From an uncultured Selenomonadales bacterium (GTDB taxonomy: Bacteria; Bacillota_C; Negativicutes; Selenomonadales; Selenomonadaceae): 25,358 nt of DNA. This document shows, piece after piece, positions 13,186-21,570 of this stretch. The stretch is taken from positions 1 to 25,358 of the forward strand of contig CALGGX010000271.1 of the NCBI GenBank assembly GCA_937916025.1, read 5' to 3'. A program made the translations under genes and the position numbers. Every line of letters begins with the position of its first letter. Positions within the stretch are counted from its first letter, which is position 1. The notes beneath the pieces are model-generated. The model had not been told where the DNA came from, made no database searches, and saw only the letters and a list, made by a program, of their open reading frames with translations.

Positions 13186-13997
13186 ATTTCGACATCCTCC
13201 TCCTCTAATTGCAGTTTTTCTATCGTCGGATAAACGTTATGTTTTTTGAGCACGTTGTACAGGAAAAAACGCCCTGTTTGCGTCCAATACGTATGCATAA
13301 ACGCCCTCTTGATTCCTCTCCTATCCGTGCTGTAGAACGTCTTCGATTGCGTGTACCCTTTATCCGCATAATCCGCGTACAACACCCACGTACCGTTCAG
13401 CTTGTACTGTATTTTGTACTCATGCAACAGCTGATTGAATGCCTCGCCCGTCATGCCGTAGTCTTTTGCTATTTGCGTGATCGGCACCACATCGGGGCAC
13501 GCCAATATGATATCGCAGTAATTCGCCTTAGGCTCCAATGTCTGAATCGCCTGCGTCAACGCCTCTGTTTTCGCTTTTTCTTCTTTGAGCTTTTTCGCCA
13601 TCTCGATGATGATATCGGGATCGCGCAACACTCTTTCTATCACCGACGGCGTCATGTACATTCCATATTTGCGGATTTTCGGCAGGATGTCATACGCCAG
13701 TTTATCTTGAAACGCTTCGCCGATCGGATTATCGACTTTCATCGCCAGTTTGTAGAACGTCGGTTCGGGAATATACGCGTTTTTATCGCCATGCCCACTT
13801 GTGGGCATGAACCCGATCTCCACCAGATACTTGAAGACGCGCTCCCAACGAACTACCACATTTCCGCTTGTTGCTGTTCTCGCGAGTCCGAGACCGCGCG
13901 CGCAATCTTCCAGTTTCAGCCACACCATCCCCAGCGCATCCGTATAGCCGTGGACGCCCTCCACATTGACCGCTTTTATGCTCATTTTTCCTTCCAT
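13182..13997 (-). CDS. Phage antirepressor: Bro-N plus KilAC-type domain, 271 aa
   Basis: Start 13997 follows GAAAGGAG with a 9-nt gap (a second ATG four codons on is also possible). Residues about 8-125 form a Bro-N domain (VEGVHGYTDALGMVWLKLED, CARGLGL, then IPEPTFYKLAMKVDNPIGEA) paralogous to the + strand protein at 6467-7267. After a charged helix (about 130-170), PKANYCDIILACPDVVPITQ and IAKDYGMTGEAFNQLLHE followed by YKLNGTWVLYADYADKGYTQ match the ANT/KilAC antirepressor C-terminal domain. It is translationally coupled to nrdD (ATGA), an unusual location for a regulator. It has a 20-bp palindrome within the coding region. Confidence 0.9.
   Translation of the reverse strand: MEGKMSIKAVNVEGVHGYTDALGMVWLKLEDCARGLGLARTATSGNVVVRWERVFKYLVEIGFMPTSGHGDKNAYIPEPTFYKLAMKVDNPIGEAFQDKLAYDILPKIRKYGMYMTPSVIERVLRDPDIIIEMAKKLKEEKAKTEALTQAIQTLEPKANYCDIILACPDVVPITQIAKDYGMTGEAFNQLLHEYKIQYKLNGTWVLYADYADKGYTQSKTFYSTDRRGIKRAFMHTYWTQTGRFFLYNVLKKHNVYPTIEKLQLEEEDVEI
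13790..13809 (-). repeat. Perfect 20-bp palindrome inside the antirepressor gene
   Basis: CATGCCCACTTGTGGGCATG is a perfect palindrome with 9-bp arms and two central bases. In the gene it encodes MPTSGHG directly after EIGF, the same place as the inverted repeat at 6663-6682 in the paralogue, although the sequences differ. Confidence 0.85.
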
Positions 13998-14067
13998 TTC
14001 CGATCGCTCCTTTCAATTTATCGGACGTTTCCTGCAATGGTTTCTGATTTTCTCGCCTCCTTCTTTT

Positions 14068-14298
14068 TTACAATCGCGCGATTGCAAAACCGATCGCAAT
14101 GCCCGTGATGGTCAGAAACATCAACGTCACCGGCAATGAATTGACCGCGCAATACATCAACAAACATCTTTTCTTCGACTGGGTTTTGTAATACCAATCT
14201 GCCACGTCATTCATCGCTTGCTCGTGCTTTGCCGCGTATTTATTCAGCCTTGCTTGAAGAAACATTCCTGCAATCGGCTGAGCGACTTCATTCTTCAT
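14068..14298 (-). CDS. Small membrane protein, 76 aa
   Basis: ATG 14298 follows AAAGGAG with a good gap. The N-terminal 45 residues are soluble and helical (MKNEVAQPIAGMFLQARLNK). The rest is one long hydrophobic segment, roughly residues 47-73, flanked by KSKKR, ending in RL. This is the pattern of a tail-anchored or single-pass protein. No family is recognised. It stands in a run of small genes between the unknown at 14314 and the antirepressor. Confidence 0.65.
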   Translation of the reverse strand: MKNEVAQPIAGMFLQARLNKYAAKHEQAMNDVADWYYKTQSKKRCLLMYCAVNSLPVTLMFLTITGIAIGFAIARL

Positions 14299-14313
14299 CC
14301 AGTTCTCCTTTGT

Positions 14314-14529
14314 TTAAAAAGTCGGCGGTTCTGCCTTCAGAACTTCCTCAAGCACTTTTCGCAAATCCGTATTGTCGGGCGGCGTTCGATTTTCCATCAA
14401 CGCTATCAGCTTTTCTGTATTCGCATGTAAATCTATTACCGGCGGCCACAGCATTTGCAATTGTATTCTTGCAGGCATTCTTATAATTCTCGGCAACTCT
14501 GTTGCCAATTCTTTTATTTTGGGTTCCAT
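14314..14529 (-). CDS. Unknown 71-aa protein
   Basis: ATG 14529 is preceded by AGGAGGCGGGAAT. An in-frame ATG at 14601 also has a usable site (GGAG, 7 nt) and would add 24 residues starting MSRPLSKKTRRRRRRSNL, a very basic extension. The shorter form is preferred because the extension translates a binding site and an inverted repeat. The product (MEPKIKELATELPRIIRMPA) is soluble and helical with Pro-rich segments. Function unknown. Confidence 0.55.
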   Translation of the reverse strand: MEPKIKELATELPRIIRMPARIQLQMLWPPVIDLHANTEKLIALMENRTPPDNTDLRKVLEEVLKAEPPTF

Positions 14530-14649
14530 ATTCCCGCCTCCTTTCATTAAATTTGAACGACGCCTCCGTCGACGTGTTTTTTTTGACAGAGGGCGGCTCA
14601 TCTGTAGGCTCCGATATACGAAGCCCACAGCATCAACCGTCGAGCTCTC

Positions 14650-15399
14650 TCAATAACCTGCCCCGTATAATGCCGATAACTCTAACAAGTCGATTCTCTC
14701 TTGCTGATATGCCTCCTCGTGCACTTTTGCGACTTTTTCTTCGCCTCCTTTCGCGATGTACTCCGTCCAATACTGCAACGAGCCTTTGATTCGGTACACC
14801 GGATAACTGCTTTTGTCTCCCATATACACCGCGCCGCTTTCAAACTCTTCCTGCCGCGATTGCTTTTTCATCAGTTTGATCCGCATCATCAAGTCTTCTT
14901 CGCCGTGCGTGTATGTCACCGTGCCGGAACGAAACTTCAGCTCCGTCAGGTACTTGCTTGCGTCCGTGTACTTTGACATCAGACCGTTCTTTTTCCATAA
15001 CTCTTTTCTATGCTTCGCCAATTGCATTATGATCGCGCACGTAAATTGTGCCGTTGCCTCCCGCGTCGTTTCTACTATCGCCGCGTAATAATCCGACTTC
15101 TCTATCACTACTCTTTTTGCTTTGTAATCCGTCACGTAATTCAGATCGTTTTTGCTGACGCGCCTGAGCAATTTTCCTTCTTCGCTGTCCAATTCAAACT
15201 TCACACAGTCCGCGCCTTTTCTTCCTTCATACCATATCTCATTCATAATCCCGCGCGCCGCCGTCATTTCCGTCTCCGCCTGCGTCAACCGGCTTATTAT
15301 TTTTTCGTCCGACTCTTGTCTTTTTCTCATTCGACAATTGATCGGATAATTTGTTTGCAACCAGTCAAACGCGTTCAGGATTCGCAATATCTCTTTCAT
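14650..15399 (-). CDS. Unknown 249-aa protein
   Basis: The start overlaps the upstream YopX-family stop (ATGA), so translation is coupled. The protein is charged and helix-rich, with no signal or membrane segment. Visible stretches include MKEILRILNAFDWLQTNYPI at the N-terminus, a basic MRKRQESDEKIISRLTQAET helix, YVTDYKAKRVVIEKSDYYAA in the middle and a Glu/Tyr-rich C-terminal helix ending SALYGAGY. No motif or family is recognised. Its position in the replication operon suggests an accessory role. Confidence 0.7.
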   Translation of the reverse strand: MKEILRILNAFDWLQTNYPINCRMRKRQESDEKIISRLTQAETEMTAARGIMNEIWYEGRKGADCVKFELDSEEGKLLRRVSKNDLNYVTDYKAKRVVIEKSDYYAAIVETTREATAQFTCAIIMQLAKHRKELWKKNGLMSKYTDASKYLTELKFRSGTVTYTHGEEDLMMRIKLMKKQSRQEEFESGAVYMGDKSSYPVYRIKGSLQYWTEYIAKGGEEKVAKVHEEAYQQERIDLLELSALYGAGY

Positions 15400-15788
15400 C
15401 TTTTCAGCTCTTTCACCGCCACATATTTTTTGCTCGTTTCGTTATTCAATTGCTCAACGTACCGGCTTTGATTTTTTGCATTCACCACAATCCAGCTTCC
15501 GTCCTCTTCTTCGTACATTACACGGTACTCCGTATCGCTGTCGTCATCGTCGCGGATCAGCAAGTCTCCTTCATACAACTCTTGCGCTTCGGCATCTCTA
15601 AAGCCCGTGTATTGCCCCACCGTCTCGGGATCAACTTCTCTCGACAACGGGATCAACTGCTCCTTGTCACCCAACAGCCAACCCCTTATGTACAGGCGCG
15701 CATCTTTTTTTCTTTTTAACGGGGCTGTCAAGTTCCCGATTATCACCTCGCCCGACTTCGTCTCTCCGCGAAATTTGATCTCTCTCAT
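15396..15788 (-). CDS. YopX-family protein, 130 aa
   Basis: The start MREIKFRGETKSGEVIIGNL and the central ETVGQYTGFRDAEAQELYEG followed by DLL are the signature of the YopX family (named after a Bacillus SPbeta gene), widespread in Firmicute phages and of unknown function. The protein is acidic in the middle (DDDDSDTE). A second, more divergent member is at 18454-18792. The start lies just after GGGAGGACTGAAAA at the end of the upstream gene, and the gene overlaps the next by 4 nt. Confidence 0.85.
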   Translation of the reverse strand: MREIKFRGETKSGEVIIGNLTAPLKRKKDARLYIRGWLLGDKEQLIPLSREVDPETVGQYTGFRDAEAQELYEGDLLIRDDDDSDTEYRVMYEEEDGSWIVVNAKNQSRYVEQLNNETSKKYVAVKELKR

Positions 15789-15791
15789 TTT

Positions 15792-16157
15792 TCAGTCCTC
15801 CCGACTTGTCTTTACCGTCGCCTTCACAAATCTTTGCAAATACATCAGCACGTCCGTGATTTTTTCTTTCCTGATTTTCTTACACAATTCCGTTTCCTCG
15901 TCCGACAACAATTCTCTGCCTTCTTTCGTTCCATCAAACACCCGGCACATCAACGAGCCTTTTTTAAAACACGTCTTGCTCGTCACCTTGTGTCCTACGC
16001 TATACGCCGCTATCGCCTCTATCAATTCCAATCGGATATACAATGACAATTGCTTTTCCATATCTCCCGACAACAGCGCGTTTCTTTGCCTCTCGCGCAA
16101 TATCTCGCGCACTTTTTTGATTTCATTCGCCAAGTTGCTTTTCCACGCACTCCCCAT
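15792..16157 (-). CDS. Unknown 121-aa protein
   Basis: ATG 16157 is 9 nt after GGAGG, which itself encodes the last Gly codons of the primase-helicase; starts further upstream lie inside that gene. The product (MGSAWKSNLANEIKKVREIL) is basic and helical, with a Cys-containing middle (HKVTSKTCFKKGSLMCRVFD) and a C-terminal helix DVLMYLQRFVKATVKTSRED. No family is recognised. Coupling to the primase-helicase suggests a DNA-related accessory role. Confidence 0.6.
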   Translation of the reverse strand: MGSAWKSNLANEIKKVREILRERQRNALLSGDMEKQLSLYIRLELIEAIAAYSVGHKVTSKTCFKKGSLMCRVFDGTKEGRELLSDEETELCKKIRKEKITDVLMYLQRFVKATVKTSRED

Positions 16158-16162
16158 TTCCT

Positions 16163-18145
16163 TTAGCCTCCTTTCAATTTCATTCGACTTGTCAAGGGAT
16201 CGATCGTCAGGCACAAATCTTTGACTTTTTCGCCGTTCCGCGCTTTTGCCACATACAACATCACGTCGTTTTTGATCCTTTCCTTTTCATCGGGGCTCAG
16301 CACCGGTGACGAGCCCGGACGCCACATCAGAAATGCGTTATCCGCCGACGCTTCCAAATCTCCTCCGCCCTTCAAATCCCCCAAATTCGGCTTCTCCCAT
16401 GTTTTGCTTCCTCTGTTCAATTGCGATATTACCACCACATGGATGTTGTTATCCTTCGCCAGCGGCTTCATTCCTTTCGCCGTTTCCGCCAACACTTGAT
16501 ACTCCGCGCAGTTTTTCATGTATTGGATATAATCGATGAACACCACATCCAAACTTCCTTCAAACAGCTTCGCATTCGCCTCTTTCACATACGCGTCCAC
16601 TTGGTTTATCGTCAATCCGTTTTTGTCTACCACGTACAAGTGATCTTTCAGCTTCTCCAGTAATTTTAATACCGACTGATCCCCGTAACAGATCAACTCG
16701 TCTACTTTTTCCGTCGATACTCCCAGCAAATTCGACAGCACTCTTTCATACAACGCGCCCGCCGACATCTCCATGCTGAAGTAGATCGCATTTTTTCTCT
16801 GACGCACTACCATGTCCACGCACATTTGCACTGTCAGGAATGTTTTACCCGCGCCTGCCGACGCTCCTATGAATGTTACATCTTTCCGACGTCCGCCGCC
16901 ACGCAATCCTTCATCCAATGCCGTGATCCCATATTCCAATCGCGTATCCAACAGCATTAACATCGTTTCTTCATAGCACTCTTCCGCTCTCTTAAAATCA
17001 TCGCATATATTTCGATTTTCGCGGCTGATCATCAGAAAATCCGCCACTACTTTTTTATCCACATGCCAACGCACCGCCAGATAACTTGCTATCTCGTCCG
17101 TCGTTATCGGATCTCTCACATCTCGGATATATTTCGCCGTTACCTTTCGCTCCGCGTCTCGCGTCGCGCACTTCTTCAATTCAAAGTACAATACCCATTG
17201 ATCCAGCTCCACACACGGCAATTCTTCAAACTCGCACAGCCGACCGCTCGTCAACAGTTCGTTTACATCTTTCACTCCGTCCGGTAATTTCATTACCAAC
17301 ACGGGGATATCCGGCGCATTGCTTTTGAAATTCTTTCGCGTCTTTGATACCAGCGGAAAGGCTACTCCGTCATTATCGGGGATCAATATTACCGTCAGCT
17401 CGGGATGCATTCTGTACAATTTCGACAGCACATCGCATTGTTGCCGCGTCACCGTCGACGAATTGTATGCTGCCGCCGCATAGCCCGCCTGATGTAACGT
17501 CATTGCGCAGAAATACCCTTCTACCAGATACAACTCATTCTTCAACTTCTTCTTTGCGCCGCGCAGGTTGTACAGGAACGCCGACTTCGTAAATAACTCG
17601 TTGTTTTTGTTGTTTTTGTACTTCGGATTTCCCTCGAAACGACGCAGGGCGACTCCCACATTTCTGTCATTTTCGTCTACGTACGGGATCACCACATCGC
17701 CCTTTTCCGTCGCTCCCAGTTGAAATTCTTCTATCGTCTCTGCCGTCAAGCCGCGTGTCTTCATCAAATAATCTTCGACTACCTTGACGTTCCTGTGACA
17801 CTTTTCCGCGTGCGCTTTGTATTGCATCGACAGCGTTTTGCGCCGTGCATAATCTTCATCCCGCGCTATGTCTATATTCAACTCTTCCGCCAGCTTTTCG
17901 ACTGCCGTAAAGAAGTCTACTTGTTCAACGCCGCGTATCAGACTTATTACATCGCCCCACGCTCCGCATACAAAGCAGTAAAACGACTTGTGGTTGTATA
18001 CTACGAACTCCGTTTCGTTTCCGTGCTTGCAGATTGGACATATCCCTCTATATTGACTTCCACTTTCCGATAACGCCGTATATTTCTCCGCGTACTCCAC
18101 CAGATCCACTTGCTCTATCGCCGCTTTGATGTTTACTCTCGACAT
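16163..18145 (-). CDS. Bifunctional primase-helicase (DnaG-type primase + DnaB-type helicase), 660 aa
   Basis: Same plan as phage T7 gp4. An N-terminal zinc-binding domain has C36, C39, C57 and C60 (CPIC ... YCFVC). A Toprim primase core follows with LYLVEGYFCAMTL (the EG motif) and ILIPDNDG (the DxD-like motif). From about residue 400 comes a RecA-fold DnaB C-terminal helicase: GASAGAGKT (Walker A, about residue 430), YFSMEM, DVVFIDYIQ (Walker B), VVVISQLNRGSKTWEKPN, and KGGGDLEASAD. It would unwind the fork and lay down primers on the lagging strand. The start ATG 18145 lies inside the end of the upstream small gene. Length is slightly above T7 gp4 and all motifs are present. Confidence 0.95.
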   Translation of the reverse strand: MSRVNIKAAIEQVDLVEYAEKYTALSESGSQYRGICPICKHGNETEFVVYNHKSFYCFVCGAWGDVISLIRGVEQVDFFTAVEKLAEELNIDIARDEDYARRKTLSMQYKAHAEKCHRNVKVVEDYLMKTRGLTAETIEEFQLGATEKGDVVIPYVDENDRNVGVALRRFEGNPKYKNNKNNELFTKSAFLYNLRGAKKKLKNELYLVEGYFCAMTLHQAGYAAAAYNSSTVTRQQCDVLSKLYRMHPELTVILIPDNDGVAFPLVSKTRKNFKSNAPDIPVLVMKLPDGVKDVNELLTSGRLCEFEELPCVELDQWVLYFELKKCATRDAERKVTAKYIRDVRDPITTDEIASYLAVRWHVDKKVVADFLMISRENRNICDDFKRAEECYEETMLMLLDTRLEYGITALDEGLRGGGRRKDVTFIGASAGAGKTFLTVQMCVDMVVRQRKNAIYFSMEMSAGALYERVLSNLLGVSTEKVDELICYGDQSVLKLLEKLKDHLYVVDKNGLTINQVDAYVKEANAKLFEGSLDVVFIDYIQYMKNCAEYQVLAETAKGMKPLAKDNNIHVVVISQLNRGSKTWEKPNLGDLKGGGDLEASADNAFLMWRPGSSPVLSPDEKERIKNDVMLYVAKARNGEKVKDLCLTIDPLTSRMKLKGG

Positions 18146-18354
18146 TTCTTTTTTTGTTCCTTTGTTTTCTCTCTGAGTTCGACGGTTTCAAAATACTTGT
18201 CGATTTTCATCGTGCAATACAACGTTGCTCGCGTGAATGTAAATCCGATTATCAACAAACTTGACAGTCCCGTTGACAATATCAGCACCATCAGCATAAA
18301 TCCGAAGGGCGGATATGCTGTCATCATTTTCAGCAATTCTTCTTCGAGCATCAT
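18133..18354 (-). CDS. Small membrane protein, 73 aa
   Basis: ATG 18354 follows CGGAG with a 9-nt gap. After a short N-terminus (MMLEEELLKMMTAYPP), residues about 17-42 are strongly hydrophobic, followed by a basic cytoplasmic-like tail (EKTKEQKKKCRE). One membrane pass is likely. It overlaps the primase-helicase start by 13 nt. No family is recognised. A membrane peptide next to a primase-helicase could tether replication, but this is only a guess. Confidence 0.6.
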   Translation of the reverse strand: MMLEEELLKMMTAYPPFGFMLMVLILSTGLSSLLIIGFTFTRATLYCTMKIDKYFETVELREKTKEQKKKCRE

Positions 18355-18452
18355 CTTTTTGTCTCCGTTTTCTCATCAAGTATATAGCCGGTTGTCGAAA
18401 GGATTCCGTATTTCAGCGACTGCACGTCGGCGTCTTTATATCCGCTGCACAT
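18351..18452 (-). CDS. Putative 33-aa protein
   Basis: The frame runs ATG 18452 to TGA 18351, and its stop overlaps the next start (ATGA). It exactly fills the gap between the YopX-like gene and the membrane protein gene. The product (MCSGYKDADVQSLKYGILST, ending LDEKTETKR) has a natural, soluble composition. Weak point: no clear binding site, only TAAG before the ATG, so it may rely on coupling to the gene ending 1 nt upstream. Confidence 0.45.
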   Translation of the reverse strand: MCSGYKDADVQSLKYGILSTTGYILDEKTETKR

Positions 18453-18453
18453 C

Positions 18454-18792
18454 TTACGACTTATCGAAAATGTTTCCGATCACGCGCCAGTGCGACACTT
18501 TTGCGGCTGTCAAGTCGCTGAATTTGCCGCCCACCATTCGATTTGCCTGATACTTCGCCTCGTTTGCGTTCCACATGATCACCACTTCCACAGGCATATT
18601 CGTCGTGTTCGTCAACAGAATATCTCCTTCATACACCTCATTATTTTCCGCATCTTCCAAGCCGATTGACGGACACGCTACCCTCACTCTTTCCTCGCCC
18701 ATATAAATGTCATCATTCTCGTCGTACCGGATATTGAACGACTTTACCCATTCACCATTCGCCTTGCGCCCTTTAAATCCAACCGGAAACAT
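18454..18792 (-). CDS. Divergent YopX-family protein, 112 aa
   Basis: The start follows AAAAGGAGGAAAAAGAA. The pattern is that of YopX: an N-terminal FKGRKANGEWVKSF, a SIGLEDAENNEVYEGDILLT core (the 'G..D..G..IYEGD' signature), and a C-terminal HWRVIGNIFDKS that matches the usual 'YEVIGNIYDNP' ending. It is a second family member besides 15396-15788. Function unknown. Confidence 0.8.
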   Translation of the reverse strand: MFPVGFKGRKANGEWVKSFNIRYDENDDIYMGEERVRVACPSIGLEDAENNEVYEGDILLTNTTNMPVEVVIMWNANEAKYQANRMVGGKFSDLTAAKVSHWRVIGNIFDKS

Positions 18793-18807
18793 TTCTTTTT
18801 CCTCCTT

Positions 18808-19926
18808 TTAAACTGTACGGATCGGCGTCACCACGTAGATATAATCATCGCTGTCCGCCTCTCTTATTTCCGCAGGTTTCAAACTCTCCGTCATTCTGAT
18901 CACGCATATTTTTGTGTCAATCACCTTCAGCGCATCTCTGAGATAATTCACGTTGAACGAAATATCCATTTTGCCGCCATCGATTTGCGCCGCTATGCTT
19001 TCTTCCGCATTTCCGATCTCGGGGCTTGTCGACGAGAGTTCCAATTGCCCATCCGCAAATTTGCAACGGATCGTCTTGTACTCCGTCTCTTTCGAGATCA
19101 AGCCCACGCGATCGATTGCCGCCAGCAACTCCGATGTTTCCGGCCGCGCTGTTACCGTCGCCTCGCGCGGGATCACTTTTTCATATCTCGGAAATTCGCC
19201 TTCCAACAACCGCGTCTTCATGTACACGTTATCAAACTCAAACGATATCTCATCTTCAGAGCAACTTATCTCCGCTTCGTTGCCGTTGCTTTCGTCCGCC
19301 AGCCGCGCCAATTCGCTCAGGGCTTTCGACGGAATTATGTATTTCATTTCGCCGGGGTTTGCATAAATTTCGTCTCTCATGATCGCAATTCTATGCGTGT
19401 TCGTCCCGACCATCGTCACTTTCGCGTCTTTGATCTCGAGCAGGCAACCCGTGAACATCGGACGCGAGTCGTCATTCGAGCACGCGTACATCGTCTTGCG
19501 GATCAAATTTTTCAGCACGAGCACGGGGATTTTGAATTTCACGACCGAATCGGGAGCATCTATCCGCAACCAATCCTCCGCATTCATCGCCAACAGTTTG
19601 AACGAGATCGTTTCCGATTGGATCGTCACCGTTTTCGAACCTTCGTCGAGGGTTATGCTGATGATATCGCCCGTCAGCTTTTTATGGATCGCCTGCAGAT
19701 ATTTTCCGTTTACCACCACCGCCCCGGGCTTTTCCGTGTTCACGGGGATCGTCGTTCGCATCGACAATTTATTGTCTGTTGCCTCCATCGTCAGCCGCGA
19801 GCCTTCCGCCCTCATGTAAATTCCCGCCAAAATCGGCTCATACGACGCTTTTGCCGACACCGCGCGCGAGACCGCGTCGATCGCTTCGCCCAACTCTAAT
19901 TTTGTGCACGTCACTTTCAACTTCAT
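18808..19926 (-). CDS. dnaN: DNA polymerase III beta sliding clamp, 372 aa
   Basis: The start is placed at ATG 19926, preceded by TTTTGAAAGGACTG, the leader used by the + strand genes, rather than at the longer in-frame start at 19989. The N-terminus MKLKVTCTKLELGEAIDAVS and the three repeated clamp domains are recognisable: PILAGIYMRAEGSRLTMEAT in domain 1, PMFTGCLLEIKDAKVTMVGT and THRIA in domain 2, and FNVNYLRDALKVIDT in domain 3. It ends YIYVVTPIRTV, resembling the canonical PMR end of bacterial clamps. Rings of this protein tether polymerase to DNA. A phage copy suggests recruitment of host or own polymerase to the element. Confidence 0.93.
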   Translation of the reverse strand: MKLKVTCTKLELGEAIDAVSRAVSAKASYEPILAGIYMRAEGSRLTMEATDNKLSMRTTIPVNTEKPGAVVVNGKYLQAIHKKLTGDIISITLDEGSKTVTIQSETISFKLLAMNAEDWLRIDAPDSVVKFKIPVLVLKNLIRKTMYACSNDDSRPMFTGCLLEIKDAKVTMVGTNTHRIAIMRDEIYANPGEMKYIIPSKALSELARLADESNGNEAEISCSEDEISFEFDNVYMKTRLLEGEFPRYEKVIPREATVTARPETSELLAAIDRVGLISKETEYKTIRCKFADGQLELSSTSPEIGNAEESIAAQIDGGKMDISFNVNYLRDALKVIDTKICVIRMTESLKPAEIREADSDDYIYVVTPIRTV

Positions 19927-19934
19927 CAGTCCTT

Positions 19935-20687
19935 TCAAAACATTTCTGTCATTACATTCTTCAACATTTTTTCTCTTGCTTCTCTGCAATACTTTTTATC
20001 GACTTCAAATCCGTAGCAGTTCCTGTTGAGCTCCATGCACGCGCGAAGCGTCGAGCCCGAGCCCGCTACCGGATCAATCACCGTGTCGCCTTCATCCGTA
20101 AACAATCGGATCAGCTTTTTCAACATACTTACGGGCTTCTGTGTCGGATGAATTCGCGGCTTTTCATTCAACGAAAACTCGAACCAATTCAGCACCATCC
20201 GCCCTTCATTCCGGAACTTCGGTAATTTGTCACGGTACAGGAGCAAGCCCGTCTCCACAGCCCCGAGGATTTTCACATTCACTTTCAACACTTGCGGCGA
20301 GTTCCTTTTGATGAAATACAGAGGGTATGACTTCTTAAATCCGTTCTTCTTGCCGTACTCCGCTACCGTCGCCAATTGCTGATACGCGCAGAAGATTATC
20401 ATTACCGGAGCTTCATTGACTCCCTTCGGCTCCGCTTTCAACATCTTCGTTGCAAAATGGAAAAACTCCGCTATGTTGAAATTCGTATCCGTTTTGAAGA
20501 ACGCCTTGTTGTATTTTTCCGAGTACTCCCCGCCTACTTTTTTATCTTTCCATATTTGCGGATTTGAGCCGTACGCATCTTTGCTTCCTATGTTGTAGGG
20601 TATATCCGCTATCAGCAATTGCGCCTTCGTCGGTACGTTATACGCCTTGTAATTTTGGAAGTTGTCATTGTACAACTCGATCTTCAT
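19935..20687 (-). CDS. Adenine-specific DNA methyltransferase, 250 aa
   Basis: N6-adenine methyltransferase of the beta type (catalytic motif before the SAM motif). D28-I29-P30-Y31 is motif IV (usually DPPY, here DIPY), and DPVAGSGST near residue 210 is the SAM-binding FxGxG region, preceded by HPTQKPVSMLKKLIRLFTDE. No restriction enzyme accompanies it, so it is probably an orphan phage methylase protecting DNA or altering regulation. The recognition site cannot be read from sequence. The start overlaps the upstream stop (ATGA). Confidence 0.88.
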   Translation of the reverse strand: MKIELYNDNFQNYKAYNVPTKAQLLIADIPYNIGSKDAYGSNPQIWKDKKVGGEYSEKYNKAFFKTDTNFNIAEFFHFATKMLKAEPKGVNEAPVMIIFCAYQQLATVAEYGKKNGFKKSYPLYFIKRNSPQVLKVNVKILGAVETGLLLYRDKLPKFRNEGRMVLNWFEFSLNEKPRIHPTQKPVSMLKKLIRLFTDEGDTVIDPVAGSGSTLRACMELNRNCYGFEVDKKYCREAREKMLKNVMTEMF

Positions 20688-20893
20688 TTCGTTTTCTCTT
20701 CTCTCATCATCTGCCTCACTTCCGCGTTGAGACCTATCGCTATTCTGTTAAGCTCGCATGCATGACTGATATGCTTCGACGCTGTTACTCTGCTTTTCAT
20801 CAATTCTTTGTCTGCATGTCGCAAAAGCCAATTCACCGTCATCAGCAATTTGTCTATCCATTCCTCATTTCTCGCTTGCTTTTCACTCTTCAT
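20684..20893 (-). CDS. Unknown 69-aa protein
   Basis: The start overlaps the thyX stop (ATGA), and its own stop overlaps the methyltransferase start, so it is fully embedded in the operon. The product (MKSEKQARNEEWIDKLLMTV) is soluble, helical and basic, with a hydrophobic-helical N-terminal half and a charged C-terminus (MMREEKTK). No family is recognised. Confidence 0.65.
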   Translation of the reverse strand: MKSEKQARNEEWIDKLLMTVNWLLRHADKELMKSRVTASKHISHACELNRIAIGLNAEVRQMMREEKTK

Positions 20894-21567
20894 TTTTCTC
20901 GCGCCTTCTTCCAGCTCTCATACAAGCTCATCAGAAAATCTTTATGCACCACGTCAGGCATCCGACCGCACGTCACCGCCTCTTTGCAATATCCCCTTTG
21001 CACGCACGCCGCGCCACCTTTTTTGAAGATATTCGGCGCGATCTCTTTTACCAATCTCAGCATTTCATTTGCCAGTTCGCGAATTTCCCATTGCGCTTTG
21101 TTGCAACACCGAAGGCGGAAGAAATGCAACAACTCCCGCGCGTTCATCGTCAGTATCAATGAAGTCGTCACCGCTTGCGGCAACACGTACCGCGCATCTT
21201 CTTTTTTCCAGCCGCGCAACTTCAACACCTCGTATTTCTTAAATTCATTATTCACTTCTTTTTCGTCGACGCCGCGCGGCAATACTGCATCCGCACTCTC
21301 CGTGTATCTTTGACTCCGTACGCTGTAACTTGCCAGTCGATGCCGCGTAAGTTGCGCAAGACAGACGCGGCTTATTCCTTCTATCCCGAATGTAAAACTT
21401 GCATGCTCGAGCACCGACATATGCCCGGACGCTATCAACCTTCCTATCATTACATCCGCGTCATCCGTTTTTATTTCCGAGATCGCCTTATCGGAGTAAC
21501 ACACATGCGCCGCCTTGCAGATCAACTTCTCTGCTTTCGGCGTACTCGCCAGCAATTCTACTTTCAT
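20890..21567 (-). CDS. thyX: Flavin-dependent thymidylate synthase ThyX, 225 aa
   Basis: Converts dUMP to dTMP with methylenetetrahydrofolate, FAD and NADPH. The signature RHRxxSxxxxSQRY is at residues 75-88 (RHRLASYSVRSQRY). GHMSVLEHASFTFGIEGISR before it and LRCCNKAQWEIRELANEML after it are also typical. Length is usual. It sits with dUTPase, so together they form a dUTP-to-dTMP route independent of the host. It starts 3 nt after the rusA stop. Confidence 0.96.
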   Translation of the reverse strand: MKVELLASTPKAEKLICKAAHVCYSDKAISEIKTDDADVMIGRLIASGHMSVLEHASFTFGIEGISRVCLAQLTRHRLASYSVRSQRYTESADAVLPRGVDEKEVNNEFKKYEVLKLRGWKKEDARYVLPQAVTTSLILTMNARELLHFFRLRCCNKAQWEIRELANEMLRLVKEIAPNIFKKGGAACVQRGYCKEAVTCGRMPDVVHKDFLMSLYESWKKAREK

Positions 21568-21570
21568 TTC

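Noticed and set aside
14530..14649. An 11-codon leader peptide and a basic N-terminal extension upstream of the gene at 14314-14529.
   Set aside because: The peptide is too short to support and the extension reads through a binding site and inverted repeat; kept only as an alternative start.
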